Positions 40,776-49,592 of a stretch of 64,000 bases of DNA are shown in pieces. A program made the position numbers and the translations under genes. The stretch covers positions 1 through 64,000 of the forward strand of contig DYEA01000017.1 of assembly GCA_020725885.1 (NCBI GenBank), in the 5' to 3' direction. Origin of the DNA: Slackia sp. (GTDB taxonomy: Bacteria; Actinomycetota; Coriobacteriia; Anaerosomatales; Anaerosomataceae). Position 1 is the first letter of the stretch. The number at the start of each line of letters is the position of its first letter. A model generated the notes under the pieces. The model saw only the letters and a program-made list of their open reading frames with translations. It was not told the DNA's origin and did no database searches.

Positions 40776-41269
40776 AGGACGTGATTCTCGGGATGACGGG
40801 CACGGACTGGGCGCTGCTCGGCGCAGGCATCGCCGCCATCCTCGGCGGCATCGGCTCTGCGGTCGGCATCACCATCGCCTCGAGCACGGCCTCGGGCATC
40901 CTGTCGGAGGACGGGAGCAAGTTCGGCAAGCTCCTGCCGCTCGCCGCGATGCCGGGCACGCAGGGCATCTACGGCTTCATCGCCGCGGTGCTCGTCGTCA
41001 TCTTCTTCGACGTGCTCGGCGGAAAGATCGACCTGCCCGCGGCCATCGGCTTCAAGATCTTCCTCGCGTGCTTGCCGGTGGCGTTCCTGTGTTTGGTGAG
41101 CGCCATCTACCAGGGCATGACGGGTGCGGCCGCGGCGGGCATCGTCGCGGCGGACCAGCCGGCGCCGGCGCTCATCTTCCCGGCGCTCGTCGAGACCTAC
41201 GCGGTGCTTTCGCTGATCGTCACCATCCTCATGCTGCTCGGCCTGCAGAGCGCCGCGCAGGCGCTGTAG
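40772..41269 (+). CDS. ntpK: V-type ATPase rotor subunit K with sodium-type ion site
   Basis: 165 residues, GTG start overlapping the ntpI stop, with AAGGAGG upstream. Four transmembrane helices as two hairpins, the duplicated V-type form. The residues that coordinate sodium in Enterococcus hirae NtpK have counterparts: M60 (L61), T63/Q64 in MPGTQGIYGF, Q114 in IYQGMTGAAAAGI and E141 in PALVETYAVLSL. This strongly suggests sodium coupling. The ring turns as the A3B3 head hydrolyses or makes ATP. Confidence 0.95.
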   Translation: MKDVILGMTGTDWALLGAGIAAILGGIGSAVGITIASSTASGILSEDGSKFGKLLPLAAMPGTQGIYGFIAAVLVVIFFDVLGGKIDLPAAIGFKIFLACLPVAFLCLVSAIYQGMTGAAAAGIVAADQPAPALIFPALVETYAVLSLIVTILMLLGLQSAAQAL

Positions 41270-41279
41270 AGGAGGAGCG

Positions 41280-41891
41280 GTGGCGCTCGCCGACATCCTC
41301 GAGCAGATAGCCGCGGACGCCGAGGCCGAGGCGCGGGCGATCCTCGAGCAGGCGGAAGCCGAGGCACGAGCTGTGCGCGAGGCCGCGGAGAAGCGCGCCT
41401 CGGAGCGCGCGGCTCGCATCCTCGCGGAGGCGGAGACGGCCGCGCGGCTCGAGGCGGAAGCGTCGCTCGCGGCCGCACGGCTGCGCGCTCGGGACGAAGC
41501 GCTCGCGGCGAAGCAGGCGCTGATCGCCGAGGCGCTCGAGCAGGTCGCGAAAGGCGTCGTCGCGGTCGAGCCGCACCGGTACGCCCGGTTCGTCGCGCAG
41601 CGCATCGTCGCCGTCGCTCGCGGAGACGAGCAGGTCCTGGTGGCGGAGGCAGACCGCGAGCGCCTCGCCGGCCTCGCGGACGCGGTCGCGCAGGCCGCGA
41701 AGGAGGCAGGCCGCGACGGGCTCTCGCTCCGCTTCTCCGGCGAGGCGGCCCCGGTCGCTCACGGTGTGGTGCTCAAGGGCGAGCGGGACTCGGTCGATCT
41801 GTCGGTGGAAGGTCTGATCGCAGCCGAGCGCGACCGGCTCGTCGCCAGGCTCGCAGGGGCGCTGTTCCCGGGAGAGGAGGGGGAGGGCTAG
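41280..41891 (+). CDS. ntpE: V-type ATPase subunit E (peripheral stalk)
   Basis: 203 residues, GTG start with GAGGAGCG upstream. A long N-terminal helix (EQIAADAEAEARAILEQAEAE...) and a globular C-terminal domain (VAHGVVLKGERDSVDLSVEGLIAAERDRLVARL), the subunit E layout. It forms the peripheral stalk together with the G/H-like NtpF. Follows ntpK by ten bases. Confidence 0.92.
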   Translation: MALADILEQIAADAEAEARAILEQAEAEARAVREAAEKRASERAARILAEAETAARLEAEASLAAARLRARDEALAAKQALIAEALEQVAKGVVAVEPHRYARFVAQRIVAVARGDEQVLVAEADRERLAGLADAVAQAAKEAGRDGLSLRFSGEAAPVAHGVVLKGERDSVDLSVEGLIAAERDRLVARLAGALFPGEEGEG

Positions 41892-41894
41892 GCC

Positions 41895-42944
41895 ATGCGG
41901 CCCCCGCTCCTCAAAGCGGTCCGCGACTCGGTGCGGTACGGCTACGCGGTCGGGCGCGTGCGCGCGCTCGAGACGCGGGTGTTCCGCGACGCGGTGTACG
42001 AGCGCCTTGTCGATGCGCCCACGTTCTCCGAGCAGCGCCGCATCCTGTCTGACACCGCCTACGGCCAGCACCTCGAAGGCGTCGAGACGGCCGACGGGGT
42101 CGAGCGCGCGCTCGAGGCGGCGTTGGGCGAGGTGTACGCGCTCGTCGAGGACCTCGGGCTGCCCCAGCCGATCGTCCGCTTCTTCCGCATCCGGCACGAC
42201 TTCGCGAACCTGCGGGCGCGTCTGAAGGCGGAGGCGCTCGGGGCGTCGGTGGAGGCCGACTTGGATGCGCTCGGCACCGTGCCGCCGGAGGTGGTCGCCG
42301 GGCCTGTCGAAGCGCTGCCGGACCACCTGCGCCGCGCGGCAGAAGAGGCCCGCGCAGCGATCGCGGCGCTCGAAGAGCGCGCCGAGCGGACAGGCGGCAA
42401 GGTGCCGTCTCGGGAGCGGCTGGATGCGATCGACCGCGTCGTGGAGCGCGCCGAGCACGCGGAGCTCGCGGAGGCCGCGCGCGCCTCGCGGAGCGACTTC
42501 CTGCGCGAGTACGTCGCGCTTTCGATCGACCTCGCAAACGTCAAGCGGGTGCTGCGCGCCCGCAGGCGCGGGGTTGCGCTGGCCGAGGTCGAGCCCGCGC
42601 TGCTCGAAGGCGGCCGCATCCCGCGCGCAGCGCTCGCGGAGGCGTACGCGCTGCCGCTCGAGGAGCTGGCCGAGCGGCTCGCTTCGCACCGCGCGCTGCG
42701 AGGCGTGGCCGCCGAGGACCTGCTCGCGCTCGACCGCCTCGATGTCGCGACCGACGCGCTCGCGGTGCGCATGATGCGCGCAGGGCGCGCCGTTCCGCTC
42801 GGCGCCGAGCCGGTGGTCGCGTACGTGCTCGCGCGCGAAGCCGAGGTGCGGCAGCTTAGGGTGCTGCTCATCGGCAAGCTCGCCGGCCTGGGCCCTGACG
42901 ACCTCAGGAAACGGCTGAGGAAGGTGTACGTGGGCCGTGGCTGA
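41895..42944 (+). CDS. ntpC: V-type ATPase subunit C (NtpC, d-like) linking rotor and ring
   Basis: 349 residues. All-helical protein with the family's threefold repeat: SVRYGYAVGRVRALETRVF at the N-terminus, the LADTAYG-type segment (ILSDTAYGQHLEGVE), RFFRIRHDFANLRARLKAE, and ending REAEVRQLRVLLIGKLAGL. It sits on the K ring and links it to the central stalk. Overlaps ntpG by eight bases. Confidence 0.93.
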   Translation: MRPPLLKAVRDSVRYGYAVGRVRALETRVFRDAVYERLVDAPTFSEQRRILSDTAYGQHLEGVETADGVERALEAALGEVYALVEDLGLPQPIVRFFRIRHDFANLRARLKAEALGASVEADLDALGTVPPEVVAGPVEALPDHLRRAAEEARAAIAALEERAERTGGKVPSRERLDAIDRVVERAEHAELAEAARASRSDFLREYVALSIDLANVKRVLRARRRGVALAEVEPALLEGGRIPRAALAEAYALPLEELAERLASHRALRGVAAEDLLALDRLDVATDALAVRMMRAGRAVPLGAEPVVAYVLAREAEVRQLRVLLIGKLAGLGPDDLRKRLRKVYVGRG

Positions 42945-43266
42945 CAAGATCGCGTTCATCGGCGACTCCACGAGCGTGGCGGGCTTCCGGCCGCTCGGAG
43001 TCGCCGTGTTCCCCGTGTCGGATTCCGCGCAGATGCGCGCGGCGTGGGACGAGGTCGCCCGAGGCGGCTTCGGCATCGTGTTCGTGACCGAGCCCGTGTA
43101 CGCGGAGCTCGCAGACGAGATCGCCGCGACGGCCGACCGGCCGGTGCCGGCGGTGACCGTCGTGCCCGGCGCGGGAAGCGTGGGCGGCGTAGGAGAAGCG
43201 AAGCTGGCGCGCGCGATCGAGCGCGCGGTCGGCACGAGCGCACTGATCCGGGAAGAGGAAGCGTGA
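42937..43266 (+). CDS. ntpG: V-type ATPase subunit F (NtpG)
   Basis: 109 residues, GTG start. Rossmann-like fold of the V-ATPase F subunit: [44 protein letters not shown]. It is part of the central rotor stalk with subunit D and modulates ATP hydrolysis. Overlaps ntpC by eight bases and ntpA by one base (TGATG). Confidence 0.93.
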   Translation: MADKIAFIGDSTSVAGFRPLGVAVFPVSDSAQMRAAWDEVARGGFGIVFVTEPVYAELADEIAATADRPVPAVTVVPGAGSVGGVGEAKLARAIERAVGTSALIREEEA

Positions 43267-45056
43267 TGGAGCAAGGGCGCATCATCAAGGTCGCAGGGCC
43301 GCTCGTCGTGGCGGAAGGGCTCGTCGAGTCGAAGATGTACGACCTCGTGAAGGTCGGCGACGAGGGGCTGATGGGCGAGATCATCGAGATGCGCGGCGAC
43401 CGCGCCTCGATCCAGGTCTACGAGGAGACCGAGGGGCTCGGCCCGGGCGACCCGGTCGTCTCGACGGGAGCGCCGCTTTCCGTGGAGCTGGGGCCTGGCA
43501 TGCTCGAGCAAGTCTACGACGGCGTCCAGCGGCCGCTGGATGTGCTGCAAGCGCAGGCGGGCGCGTTCATCGCCCGCGGCCTGTCCGCGCCGGCGCTCGA
43601 CCGGGAGCGGCGGTGGGCGTTCGAGCCGCGCGTCAAGCCGGGGGATGCCGTGGCGGGCGGCGACGTCATCGGCGTCGTGCAGGAAAACGTGGTCGTCGAG
43701 CACCGGATCATGGTGCCGCCGCACCTCTCAGGCGAGATCGTCGAGACGTTCGCCGGCGAGCACACCGTGACCGACACCGTGGCGCGCCTGCAGGTGGCGG
43801 ACGGGACCGTCCACGACCTCACGATGATGCAGGTCTGGCCGGTGCGCGTGCCGCGGCCGTACCGCGAGAAGCTCTCGGCCACCGAGCCGCTCGTGACGGG
43901 CACGCGCGTGATCGACACCTTCTTCCCGGTCGTCAAAGGCGGCGTGGCGTGCATCCCGGGCCCGTTCGGCGCCGGCAAGACCGTCACGCAGCACCAGATC
44001 GCGAAGTGGTCGAACGCGGAGATCGTCGTGTTCATCGGCTGCGGCGAGCGCGGCAACGAGATGACCGACGTGCTCATGGAGTTCCCCGAGCTCACCGACC
44101 CGTACTCCGGGCAGCCGCTCATGAAGCGCACGGTGCTCGTCGCCAACACCTCGAACATGCCTGTGGCGGCGCGCGAGGCGAGCGTGTACACCGGCATCAC
44201 GATGGCGGAGTACTTCCGCGACATGGGCTACAACGTGGTGCTGCAGGCAGACTCGACGAGCCGCTGGGCCGAGGCGATGCGCGAGATCTCCGGGCGCCTC
44301 GAGGAGATGCCGGGCGACGAGGGCTTCCCGGCGTACCTCGGCACGCGGCTCGCGTCGTTCTACGAGCGGGCGGGCAAGGTGCGCGCGCTCGGCAGCGACG
44401 GGCGCGAGGGGTCGGTCACGGTCGTCGGGTCGGTCTCGCCGCCAGGCGGCGACCTGTCTGAGCCCGTCGTGCAGAACACGCTTCGCGTCGTGAAGGTCTT
44501 CTGGGCGCTTCAGGACCAGCTCGCGTTCCAGCGCCACTTCCCGGCGATCGACTGGCTCACGTCATACTCGCTCTACCTCGACAAGGTGACGCCGCACTGG
44601 TCGGAGCAGGTCTCGCCCGAGTTCCGCACGCGACGCGACGAGGCGATGGCGATCCTGCAGCGCGAAGCCGAGCTCGCCGAGATCGTGCGGCTCGTCGGCA
44701 TCGAGGCGCTCTCGCCCGAAGAGCGCGTGCTCATGGAGACCGCCAAGTCCATCCGCGAGGACTTCTTGCAGCAGAACGCCTTCCGGGACGACGACCAGTT
44801 CTCGTCGCTTCGCGAGCAAGACGCGCTCCTTCGCGTGATCCTGCTGTTCCGCGACAAGGCGTTCGAAGCGCTTGCGCGCGGCGCGTCGCTCGAGGCGATC
44901 TTCTCGGCGCCGGTGCGCGAACGCATCGCGCGGGCGAAGTACCTGAGCGCAGACGACATCGGCGAGTTCGACGCGATCGCGTCTGACATCGAGACGCAGC
45001 TGGTGGGCGGCGAGGAAGAAGAGCCGCTTTCGGTGTACGCGGGAGGTGAGCGCTGA
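43266..45056 (+). CDS. ntpA: V-type ATPase catalytic subunit A
   Basis: 596 residues from ATG 43266 in TGATG. Has the non-homologous region typical of A subunits, the P-loop [13 protein letters not shown], catalytic Glu region [29 protein letters not shown] and [11 protein letters not shown]. It forms alternating A3B3 heads and hydrolyses or synthesises ATP. Followed directly by ntpB, again with a TGATG overlap. Confidence 0.98.
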   Translation: MEQGRIIKVAGPLVVAEGLVESKMYDLVKVGDEGLMGEIIEMRGDRASIQVYEETEGLGPGDPVVSTGAPLSVELGPGMLEQVYDGVQRPLDVLQAQAGAFIARGLSAPALDRERRWAFEPRVKPGDAVAGGDVIGVVQENVVVEHRIMVPPHLSGEIVETFAGEHTVTDTVARLQVADGTVHDLTMMQVWPVRVPRPYREKLSATEPLVTGTRVIDTFFPVVKGGVACIPGPFGAGKTVTQHQIAKWSNAEIVVFIGCGERGNEMTDVLMEFPELTDPYSGQPLMKRTVLVANTSNMPVAAREASVYTGITMAEYFRDMGYNVVLQADSTSRWAEAMREISGRLEEMPGDEGFPAYLGTRLASFYERAGKVRALGSDGREGSVTVVGSVSPPGGDLSEPVVQNTLRVVKVFWALQDQLAFQRHFPAIDWLTSYSLYLDKVTPHWSEQVSPEFRTRRDEAMAILQREAELAEIVRLVGIEALSPEERVLMETAKSIREDFLQQNAFRDDDQFSSLREQDALLRVILLFRDKAFEALARGASLEAIFSAPVRERIARAKYLSADDIGEFDAIASDIETQLVGGEEEEPLSVYAGGER

Positions 45057-46483
45057 TGCGGGAGTACATGACCACGCGCGAGATCGTCGGCCCGCTTCTG
45101 CTCATCGACAGCGTCGTCGACGTGACGTACGGCGAGCTCGTCGAGCTCGAGTACCCGGACGGCACGCGCTCGCTCGGAAACGTGCTCGAGGTGAACGGGT
45201 CGGTCGCGCTCGTGCAGGCCTTCGAGGGCACGCGCGGCTCGAACCCTGCCGGCACGAAGGCGAAGTTCCTCGGCCGCCCGCTCGAGCTCGGCGTGAGCCG
45301 CGACATGCTCGGGCGCGTGTTCGACGGCCTCGGCCGTCCGATCGACGGCGGGCCTGAGATCATCCCGGAGCGGCGGCTGCCGATCCACGGCTCGCCGATC
45401 AACCCGACGGCGCGCGACTTCCCCGATGACTTCATCCAGACCGGCATCTCGGCGATCGACGGCCTGAACCCGCTCGTGCGCGGGCAGAAGCTGCCGATCT
45501 TCTCGGGCTCGGGCCTGCCGCACAACGAGCTCGCGGCGCAGATCGCCCGCCAAAGCGCGGTGCTCGTCCGAAGCGAGCGGCCGGATGAGGTCGGCGAGAA
45601 GATGGAAGGCGAGTTCGCGGTCGTGTTCGCCGCGATGGGCATCACCTTCGAAGACGCCGAGTTCTTCCGCAACGAGTTCCGCTCGACCGCGGCCATCGAG
45701 CGCGCGGTGCTCTTCTTGAACCTCGCGGACGACCCGGCCGTGGAGCGCATCGCCACGCCGCGCATGGCGCTCACGGCGGCCGAGCACCTCGCGTACGAGT
45801 GCGACATGCACGTGCTCGTCATCCTCACGGACATGACGTACTACTGCGAGGCGCTGCGCGAGGTCTCGGCGGCGCGCAAGGAGGTGCCGGGCCGGCGCGG
45901 CTATCCGGGCTACCTGTACACCGACCTCGCGACCATCTACGAGCGCGCGGGCCGCATCAAGGGCAAGCACGGCTCGATCACGCAGGTGCCGATCCTGTCG
46001 ATGCCAGATGACGACAAGACGCACCCCATTCCGGACCTCACCGGCTACATCACCGAAGGCCAGATCATCTTGGACCGCAACCTGCACCGGCGCGGCGTCT
46101 ACCCGCCGGTCGCGGTGCTGCCGTCGCTCTCGCGCCTGAAGCAGAAGGGCATCGGGCCTGGCAAGACGCGCGAGGACCACGCCGACCTCTCGAACCAGCT
46201 GTTCGGCGCGTACGCGCGCGGGCTGCAGGCCAAGGAGCTTGCGGTGATCCTTGGCGAGGCGGCGCTTTCGGAGACGGACAAGGCGTTCGTGGCGTTCGCG
46301 GACGCGTTCGAGGACCGCTTCATCCGCCAGGGCAAGCACGAGGAGCGCTCGGTCGCCGAGACGCTCGCCATCGGCTGGGAGCTGGCGGCGATGCTGCCGC
46401 GCAGCGAGCTGAAGCGTATCAAGGACGCGTACGTCGAGAAGTACCTGCCCGCGACAGAGGCGTCGAGCGCGGGGGAGGCGTAA
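45056..46483 (+). CDS. ntpB: V-type ATPase non-catalytic subunit B
   Basis: 475 residues, ATG in TGATG with GGAGGTGAG upstream; an ATG four codons later is also possible. B subunit signs: no intact P-loop ([18 protein letters not shown]), [40 protein letters not shown], and [20 protein letters not shown]. Completes the A3B3 head. Six bases before a small membrane protein gene. Confidence 0.98.
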   Translation: MREYMTTREIVGPLLLIDSVVDVTYGELVELEYPDGTRSLGNVLEVNGSVALVQAFEGTRGSNPAGTKAKFLGRPLELGVSRDMLGRVFDGLGRPIDGGPEIIPERRLPIHGSPINPTARDFPDDFIQTGISAIDGLNPLVRGQKLPIFSGSGLPHNELAAQIARQSAVLVRSERPDEVGEKMEGEFAVVFAAMGITFEDAEFFRNEFRSTAAIERAVLFLNLADDPAVERIATPRMALTAAEHLAYECDMHVLVILTDMTYYCEALREVSAARKEVPGRRGYPGYLYTDLATIYERAGRIKGKHGSITQVPILSMPDDDKTHPIPDLTGYITEGQIILDRNLHRRGVYPPVAVLPSLSRLKQKGIGPGKTREDHADLSNQLFGAYARGLQAKELAVILGEAALSETDKAFVAFADAFEDRFIRQGKHEERSVAETLAIGWELAAMLPRSELKRIKDAYVEKYLPATEASSAGEA

Positions 46484-46489
46484 GGCCGC

Positions 46490-46702
46490 ATGGGCGGGCT
46501 CGTCGAATCGCTGCGCATCGCGCTCGTCGTCGGGATGGCGCTGTTCTTCCTCGCGCTCGTGGCGTTCAACGCGTACATGGCGCGGATGTACAAGCGCGCC
46601 GGCGCGACCGCGCCCACTGGCGTCGTCATCATCCGCGTGATGAACGCGATCCTGCTGCTCGTGGCTGCGGCGATCGTCGTGAGCGCGCTGGTGCGGAGGT
46701 AG
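46490..46702 (+). CDS. Small two-helix membrane protein inside the V-ATPase operon
   Basis: 70 residues, ATG. Two hydrophobic segments (IALVVGMALFFLALVAF and VIIRVMNAILLLVAAAIVVSALV) with a short basic linker (YMARMYKRAGATAPTG). It sits between ntpB and ntpD with gaps of 6 and 4 bases, so it is translated with the complex. In E. hirae the corresponding region runs straight from B to D. An assembly factor or accessory subunit of the membrane sector is possible; no family recognised. Confidence 0.7.
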   Translation: MGGLVESLRIALVVGMALFFLALVAFNAYMARMYKRAGATAPTGVVIIRVMNAILLLVAAAIVVSALVRR

Positions 46703-46706
46703 CGCG

Positions 46707-47357
46707 ATGGCGGTGCTGCGCGTCAACCCGAACCGGATGGAGCTGCTCAAGCTCAAGCGCAGGCGCGACGTCGCGGTGCGCGGGCACAAGCTGCTCAAGG
46801 ACAAGTTCGACGAGCTCCTGAAGGAGTTCCTGGCGCGCATCGCCGACAGCAGGCGGCTTCGGCGCGAGGTCGAGGCGCGGCTTGCGCGCGCGTACGGGCT
46901 GCTCGCGGTGGCGCGCGCGGAAGCCGGCAGGACGGACATCACCCAGGCGCTGCTCGCGGGCGAGCCCGCGCCGCTCATCTCGACGAGCGAGCGCAACGTG
47001 ATGAGCGTGAAGGTGCCGGAGATCGAGGCGGGAGAGGTGCCGCAGCCCGGCGGCTACTCGCTCGGCACGATGCCCGCGGTGCTCGACGAGGCGCTGGAGG
47101 CGCTCGCCGAGACGTTGCCGCTCATGATCGAGCTCGCCGCGCGCGAGAAGGCGATCGAGCTGCTCGCCGCCGAGATCGAGCGGACGCGCCGGCGCGTGAA
47201 CGCGCTCGAGCACGTGCTCATCCCTTCGATCGTGGAGACGATCAAGAGCGTGCAGATGAAGCTCGACGAGGCCGAGCGCGGCAACCTCACGCGGCTGATG
47301 AAGGTCAAGGAGATGCTCGAGCAGCAGCGCGCCGAGGAGCAGGGAAGCGCGGGGTAG
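46707..47357 (+). CDS. ntpD: V-type ATPase subunit D (central stalk)
   Basis: 216 residues. Long antiparallel helices: LRVNPNRMELLKLKRRRDVAVRGHKLLKDK at the N-terminus and LLAAEIERTRRRVNALEHVLIPSI... at the C-terminus, the D subunit signature that forms the rotating shaft inside A3B3. Last gene of the operon. Preceded by GGAGG. Confidence 0.95.
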   Translation: MAVLRVNPNRMELLKLKRRRDVAVRGHKLLKDKFDELLKEFLARIADSRRLRREVEARLARAYGLLAVARAEAGRTDITQALLAGEPAPLISTSERNVMSVKVPEIEAGEVPQPGGYSLGTMPAVLDEALEALAETLPLMIELAAREKAIELLAAEIERTRRRVNALEHVLIPSIVETIKSVQMKLDEAERGNLTRLMKVKEMLEQQRAEEQGSAG

Positions 47358-47399
47358 GGGCGTCTCAGGCGGAATCCGGCGCCTCGCCTCTCAGGCAGG

Positions 47400-47429
47400 T
47401 TGGCGGAGCATGCCTCTCGCGGGTACGAT
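47400..47429 (+). promoter_or_regulatory. Possible promoter of the mntA-hepT pair
   Basis: TTGGCG (47400-47405), 18-base spacer, TACGAT (47424-47429), ahead of GAGGAGG and the GTG at 47451. It lies in the gap after ntpD. Confidence 0.5.
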
Positions 47430-47450
47430 GGAGGCGAGAGGAGGAGCGTC

Positions 47451-47759
47451 GTGGCGAACGTTCTCGAGGACAAGAAGCAGGCGATCGCCGAGGCGTGCCG
47501 CCGGTTCAAGGTCGCGCGCATGTACGTGTTCGGCTCTGCGCTTCGCGACGACTTCACTCCGGGCACGAGCGACGTCGACTTGCTCGTGGAGTTCGAGGAC
47601 ATGTCGCCCTTCGATCTCGTCGATGCGTACTTCGGCCTGCTCGCGGAGCTTGAGCGGATCCTTGATTCGCCGGTCGACCTCGTGATGGCTGACGCGATCA
47701 AGAACCGCTACATCGCCGAGGACATCGAGCGCACCAGGCGGTTGATGTATGCCGCGTGA
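47451..47759 (+). CDS. mntA: MntA-type nucleotidyltransferase antitoxin
   Basis: 102 residues from GTG 47451 (GGAGGAG upstream; the open frame extends further without a site). Minimal nucleotidyltransferase fold with the metal motif in FGSALRDDFTPGTSDVDLLV (Gly28-Ser29 and the catalytic D41/D43). The spacing between GS and DVD is 11 residues, one more than the common GSX10DXD. MntA antitoxins AMPylate HepT toxins at a conserved Tyr. The stop lies within the start region of hepT (10-base overlap), typical of this module. Confidence 0.9.
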   Translation: MANVLEDKKQAIAEACRRFKVARMYVFGSALRDDFTPGTSDVDLLVEFEDMSPFDLVDAYFGLLAELERILDSPVDLVMADAIKNRYIAEDIERTRRLMYAA

Positions 47760-48111
47760 CGCGCGCGCATACATAGCGGACATCCTCGACAGCTGCGATG
47801 CGATCGGCCATGCGCTTGCCGGGCTTGAGCTGGAGGCTTACAAGTCCAACAGGCTGGTGCGCTCTTCTGTCGAGCGGGAGTTCATCATCATCGGCGAGGC
47901 CGCCGCTGCGCTGTCGCGCATCGCTCCCGATACCTTCGCCTCGATATCCCACGCGCGTCGCATCGTCGACTTCCGAAACCGGCTCACTCACGAGTACCCC
48001 AACGTCAACGACGCAATCGTCTGGGGTATCGCCCAACGTGACGTGCCAGTGCTCCGGGACGAGTGTGCTGCGCTGATGCGGGCGCTGGATGAGGTCGGCG
48101 AATCATCTTGA
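47749..48111 (+). CDS. hepT: HepT-type HEPN ribonuclease toxin
   Basis: 120 residues. HEPN fold with the catalytic motif RX4HXY: R76 N R L T H81 E Y83. HepT dimers cleave RNA and are silenced by poly-AMPylation of the Tyr by MntA. Residues 41-55 (VEREFIIIGEAAAAL) match the family. Overlaps mntA by 10 bases. Followed by a 119-base gap in which I see nothing. Confidence 0.92.
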   Translation: MPRDARAYIADILDSCDAIGHALAGLELEAYKSNRLVRSSVEREFIIIGEAAAALSRIAPDTFASISHARRIVDFRNRLTHEYPNVNDAIVWGIAQRDVPVLRDECAALMRALDEVGESS

Positions 48112-48230
48112 GACGTGTGTCCAGCAGATGGTCCCGCAGTGCAACCGTCACGAGGCGCATCGGCTGAAGAGGATGGATCAGGCGAGTGACGTGGTAGCGC
48201 TGCAAGCGAACTTGCAGCCGTTCGCCCGCG

Positions 48231-49592
48231 CTACGCCGTCGAGCCGGTGAACCGCCAGGCTGCAAGCGCGAGCGCGGGCACGAGCGTCGAGCCGCCGCCC
48301 TCTGTGCCGATAAGCTCGCGGTCGCGGCCGATCGCGACGAGCCCCTTGAGCGCCTCGACGACGCTTTGCGTGAAGCGCGCGTTGGCGAGCGGCTTCGTGA
48401 GGCGGCCGTCCTCGATGAGGAAGGCGCCGTCGCGCGTCATGCCGGTGAGCAGGACGCTTACCGGGTCCTCGACGTTGACGTAGTGAAAGCGCGTGACGTA
48501 CACGCCGCGCTCGATGCCGGCGATCATCTCGTCGATCGTCGCGTCGCCGGGCTCGATGGCGAGGTCGAGCGGGAGTGGGCCGTAGGGGTTCGGCGCGGGA
48601 AGCGCGTGCCCGGTGTTTTCCCGCCCGAGCTTGGCCGCCCAATACGAGTCAGTGACGACGGCCGCTGGGCGGCCGCGGTCGACAAGCGCGACGCGGCGCC
48701 TCGGGACGCCCTCGTAGTCGAAGGGCAGGCCGATGGCGGCCGGGTGGAGGGCGTCGTCGACGATCGTGAGGGACTCGGGGAAGAGCTGCTCGCCTTCGTG
48801 GAGGGCGACGAAGGAGCGCCGCTCGTGGTAGTCGCGTGCGCCGAAGGACGTGTAGCCGAGGAAGTCGACGAGGTCCGCGACGGCGTCCGGCGCGAGCACG
48901 ACGGGGTAGACGCCCGGCTCGAGGGGCTGCGCGCCTGCAGAGCGCTGGGCGAGCAGCGCTGCGCGGTCGCCGAGGGAGTCGGCGGGGAGGGCCGTGGGGT
49001 CGGCGCCGAGCCACGACGCCCAGCCGCTTCCGCCCGAATCGTCCATCGAGAGCACCGTTGCGCGAGCCGCGCCTCGGGTGGCTGCGGACCGGATGCCGCG
49101 CGAGTTCACGACCGCGACGCCGGCGACCGAGGCAGAGACCGTTCCAGCGGCGGTAAGCCCGCGTTCAGCCGACTGCGCGATGATGGCTGCAGCGGCGTCG
49201 GCGCGCGCGTCGGCGTCGAAGGCGTCGAGGTCGAAGGAGGGGCGAGCGGGGGCGGACGGAGCGGCAGCGACAGGGGCGGGCAGCCCCGGGAACGACGGGT
49301 CTTCGGGCGCGCGCAGCGCGGCCTCGCGAGCGCGGGCGCAGCAGCGCGCGAGCGCGTCGTCGCCAGTGAGGTCGGTCGCGGCCACGCCTTGCCGCGTGCC
49401 GATGACGACGCGAACAGAGACGCTCGACGCGCGCTCGGCGACGTTCTGGTGGATGCGGTTGTTCGCGAAGCGGGTGAGCGCGGAACGCTCGACCGCGGCC
49501 AGCACCTCGACCTCATCGCCGTCGGCGAGCGCAAACGCGCGCTGCGCGAGCTCGAGCGCGGCTTCGTGCGGCATCGGTGTGCCCGTGCTCAT
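48231..49592 (-). CDS. tldE: TldE/PmbA metalloprotease partner subunit
   Basis: 453 residues from ATG 49592 (GGGGGTGG upstream). TldE-like: lacks the HExxxH zinc motif but has the shared fold (NSRGIRSAATRGAARATV, LGYTSFGARDYHERRSFVAL, and FDYEGVPRRRVALVDRG). TldD and TldE form a heterodimeric metalloprotease that degrades unfolded peptides and matures microcins and CcdA-like antitoxins. Overlaps tldD by four bases (ATGA). Confidence 0.93.
   Translation of the reverse strand: MSTGTPMPHEAALELAQRAFALADGDEVEVLAAVERSALTRFANNRIHQNVAERASSVSVRVVIGTRQGVAATDLTGDDALARCCARAREAALRAPEDPSFPGLPAPVAAAPSAPARPSFDLDAFDADARADAAAAIIAQSAERGLTAAGTVSASVAGVAVVNSRGIRSAATRGAARATVLSMDDSGGSGWASWLGADPTALPADSLGDRAALLAQRSAGAQPLEPGVYPVVLAPDAVADLVDFLGYTSFGARDYHERRSFVALHEGEQLFPESLTIVDDALHPAAIGLPFDYEGVPRRRVALVDRGRPAAVVTDSYWAAKLGRENTGHALPAPNPYGPLPLDLAIEPGDATIDEMIAGIERGVYVTRFHYVNVEDPVSVLLTGMTRDGAFLIEDGRLTKPLANARFTQSVVEALKGLVAIGRDRELIGTEGGGSTLVPALALAAWRFTGSTA

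Noticed and set aside
38265-46996. Very long minus-strand open frames (over 800 codons) opposite the V-ATPase genes
   Set aside because: They run antisense to unmistakable ntp genes, show Arg/His/Ala-rich translations without domain motifs, and arise from GC-rich third positions.
48300-48320. GCCGATAA inside tldE as a promoter
   Set aside because: It lies within a coding region on the antisense strand and has no gene downstream in its direction.
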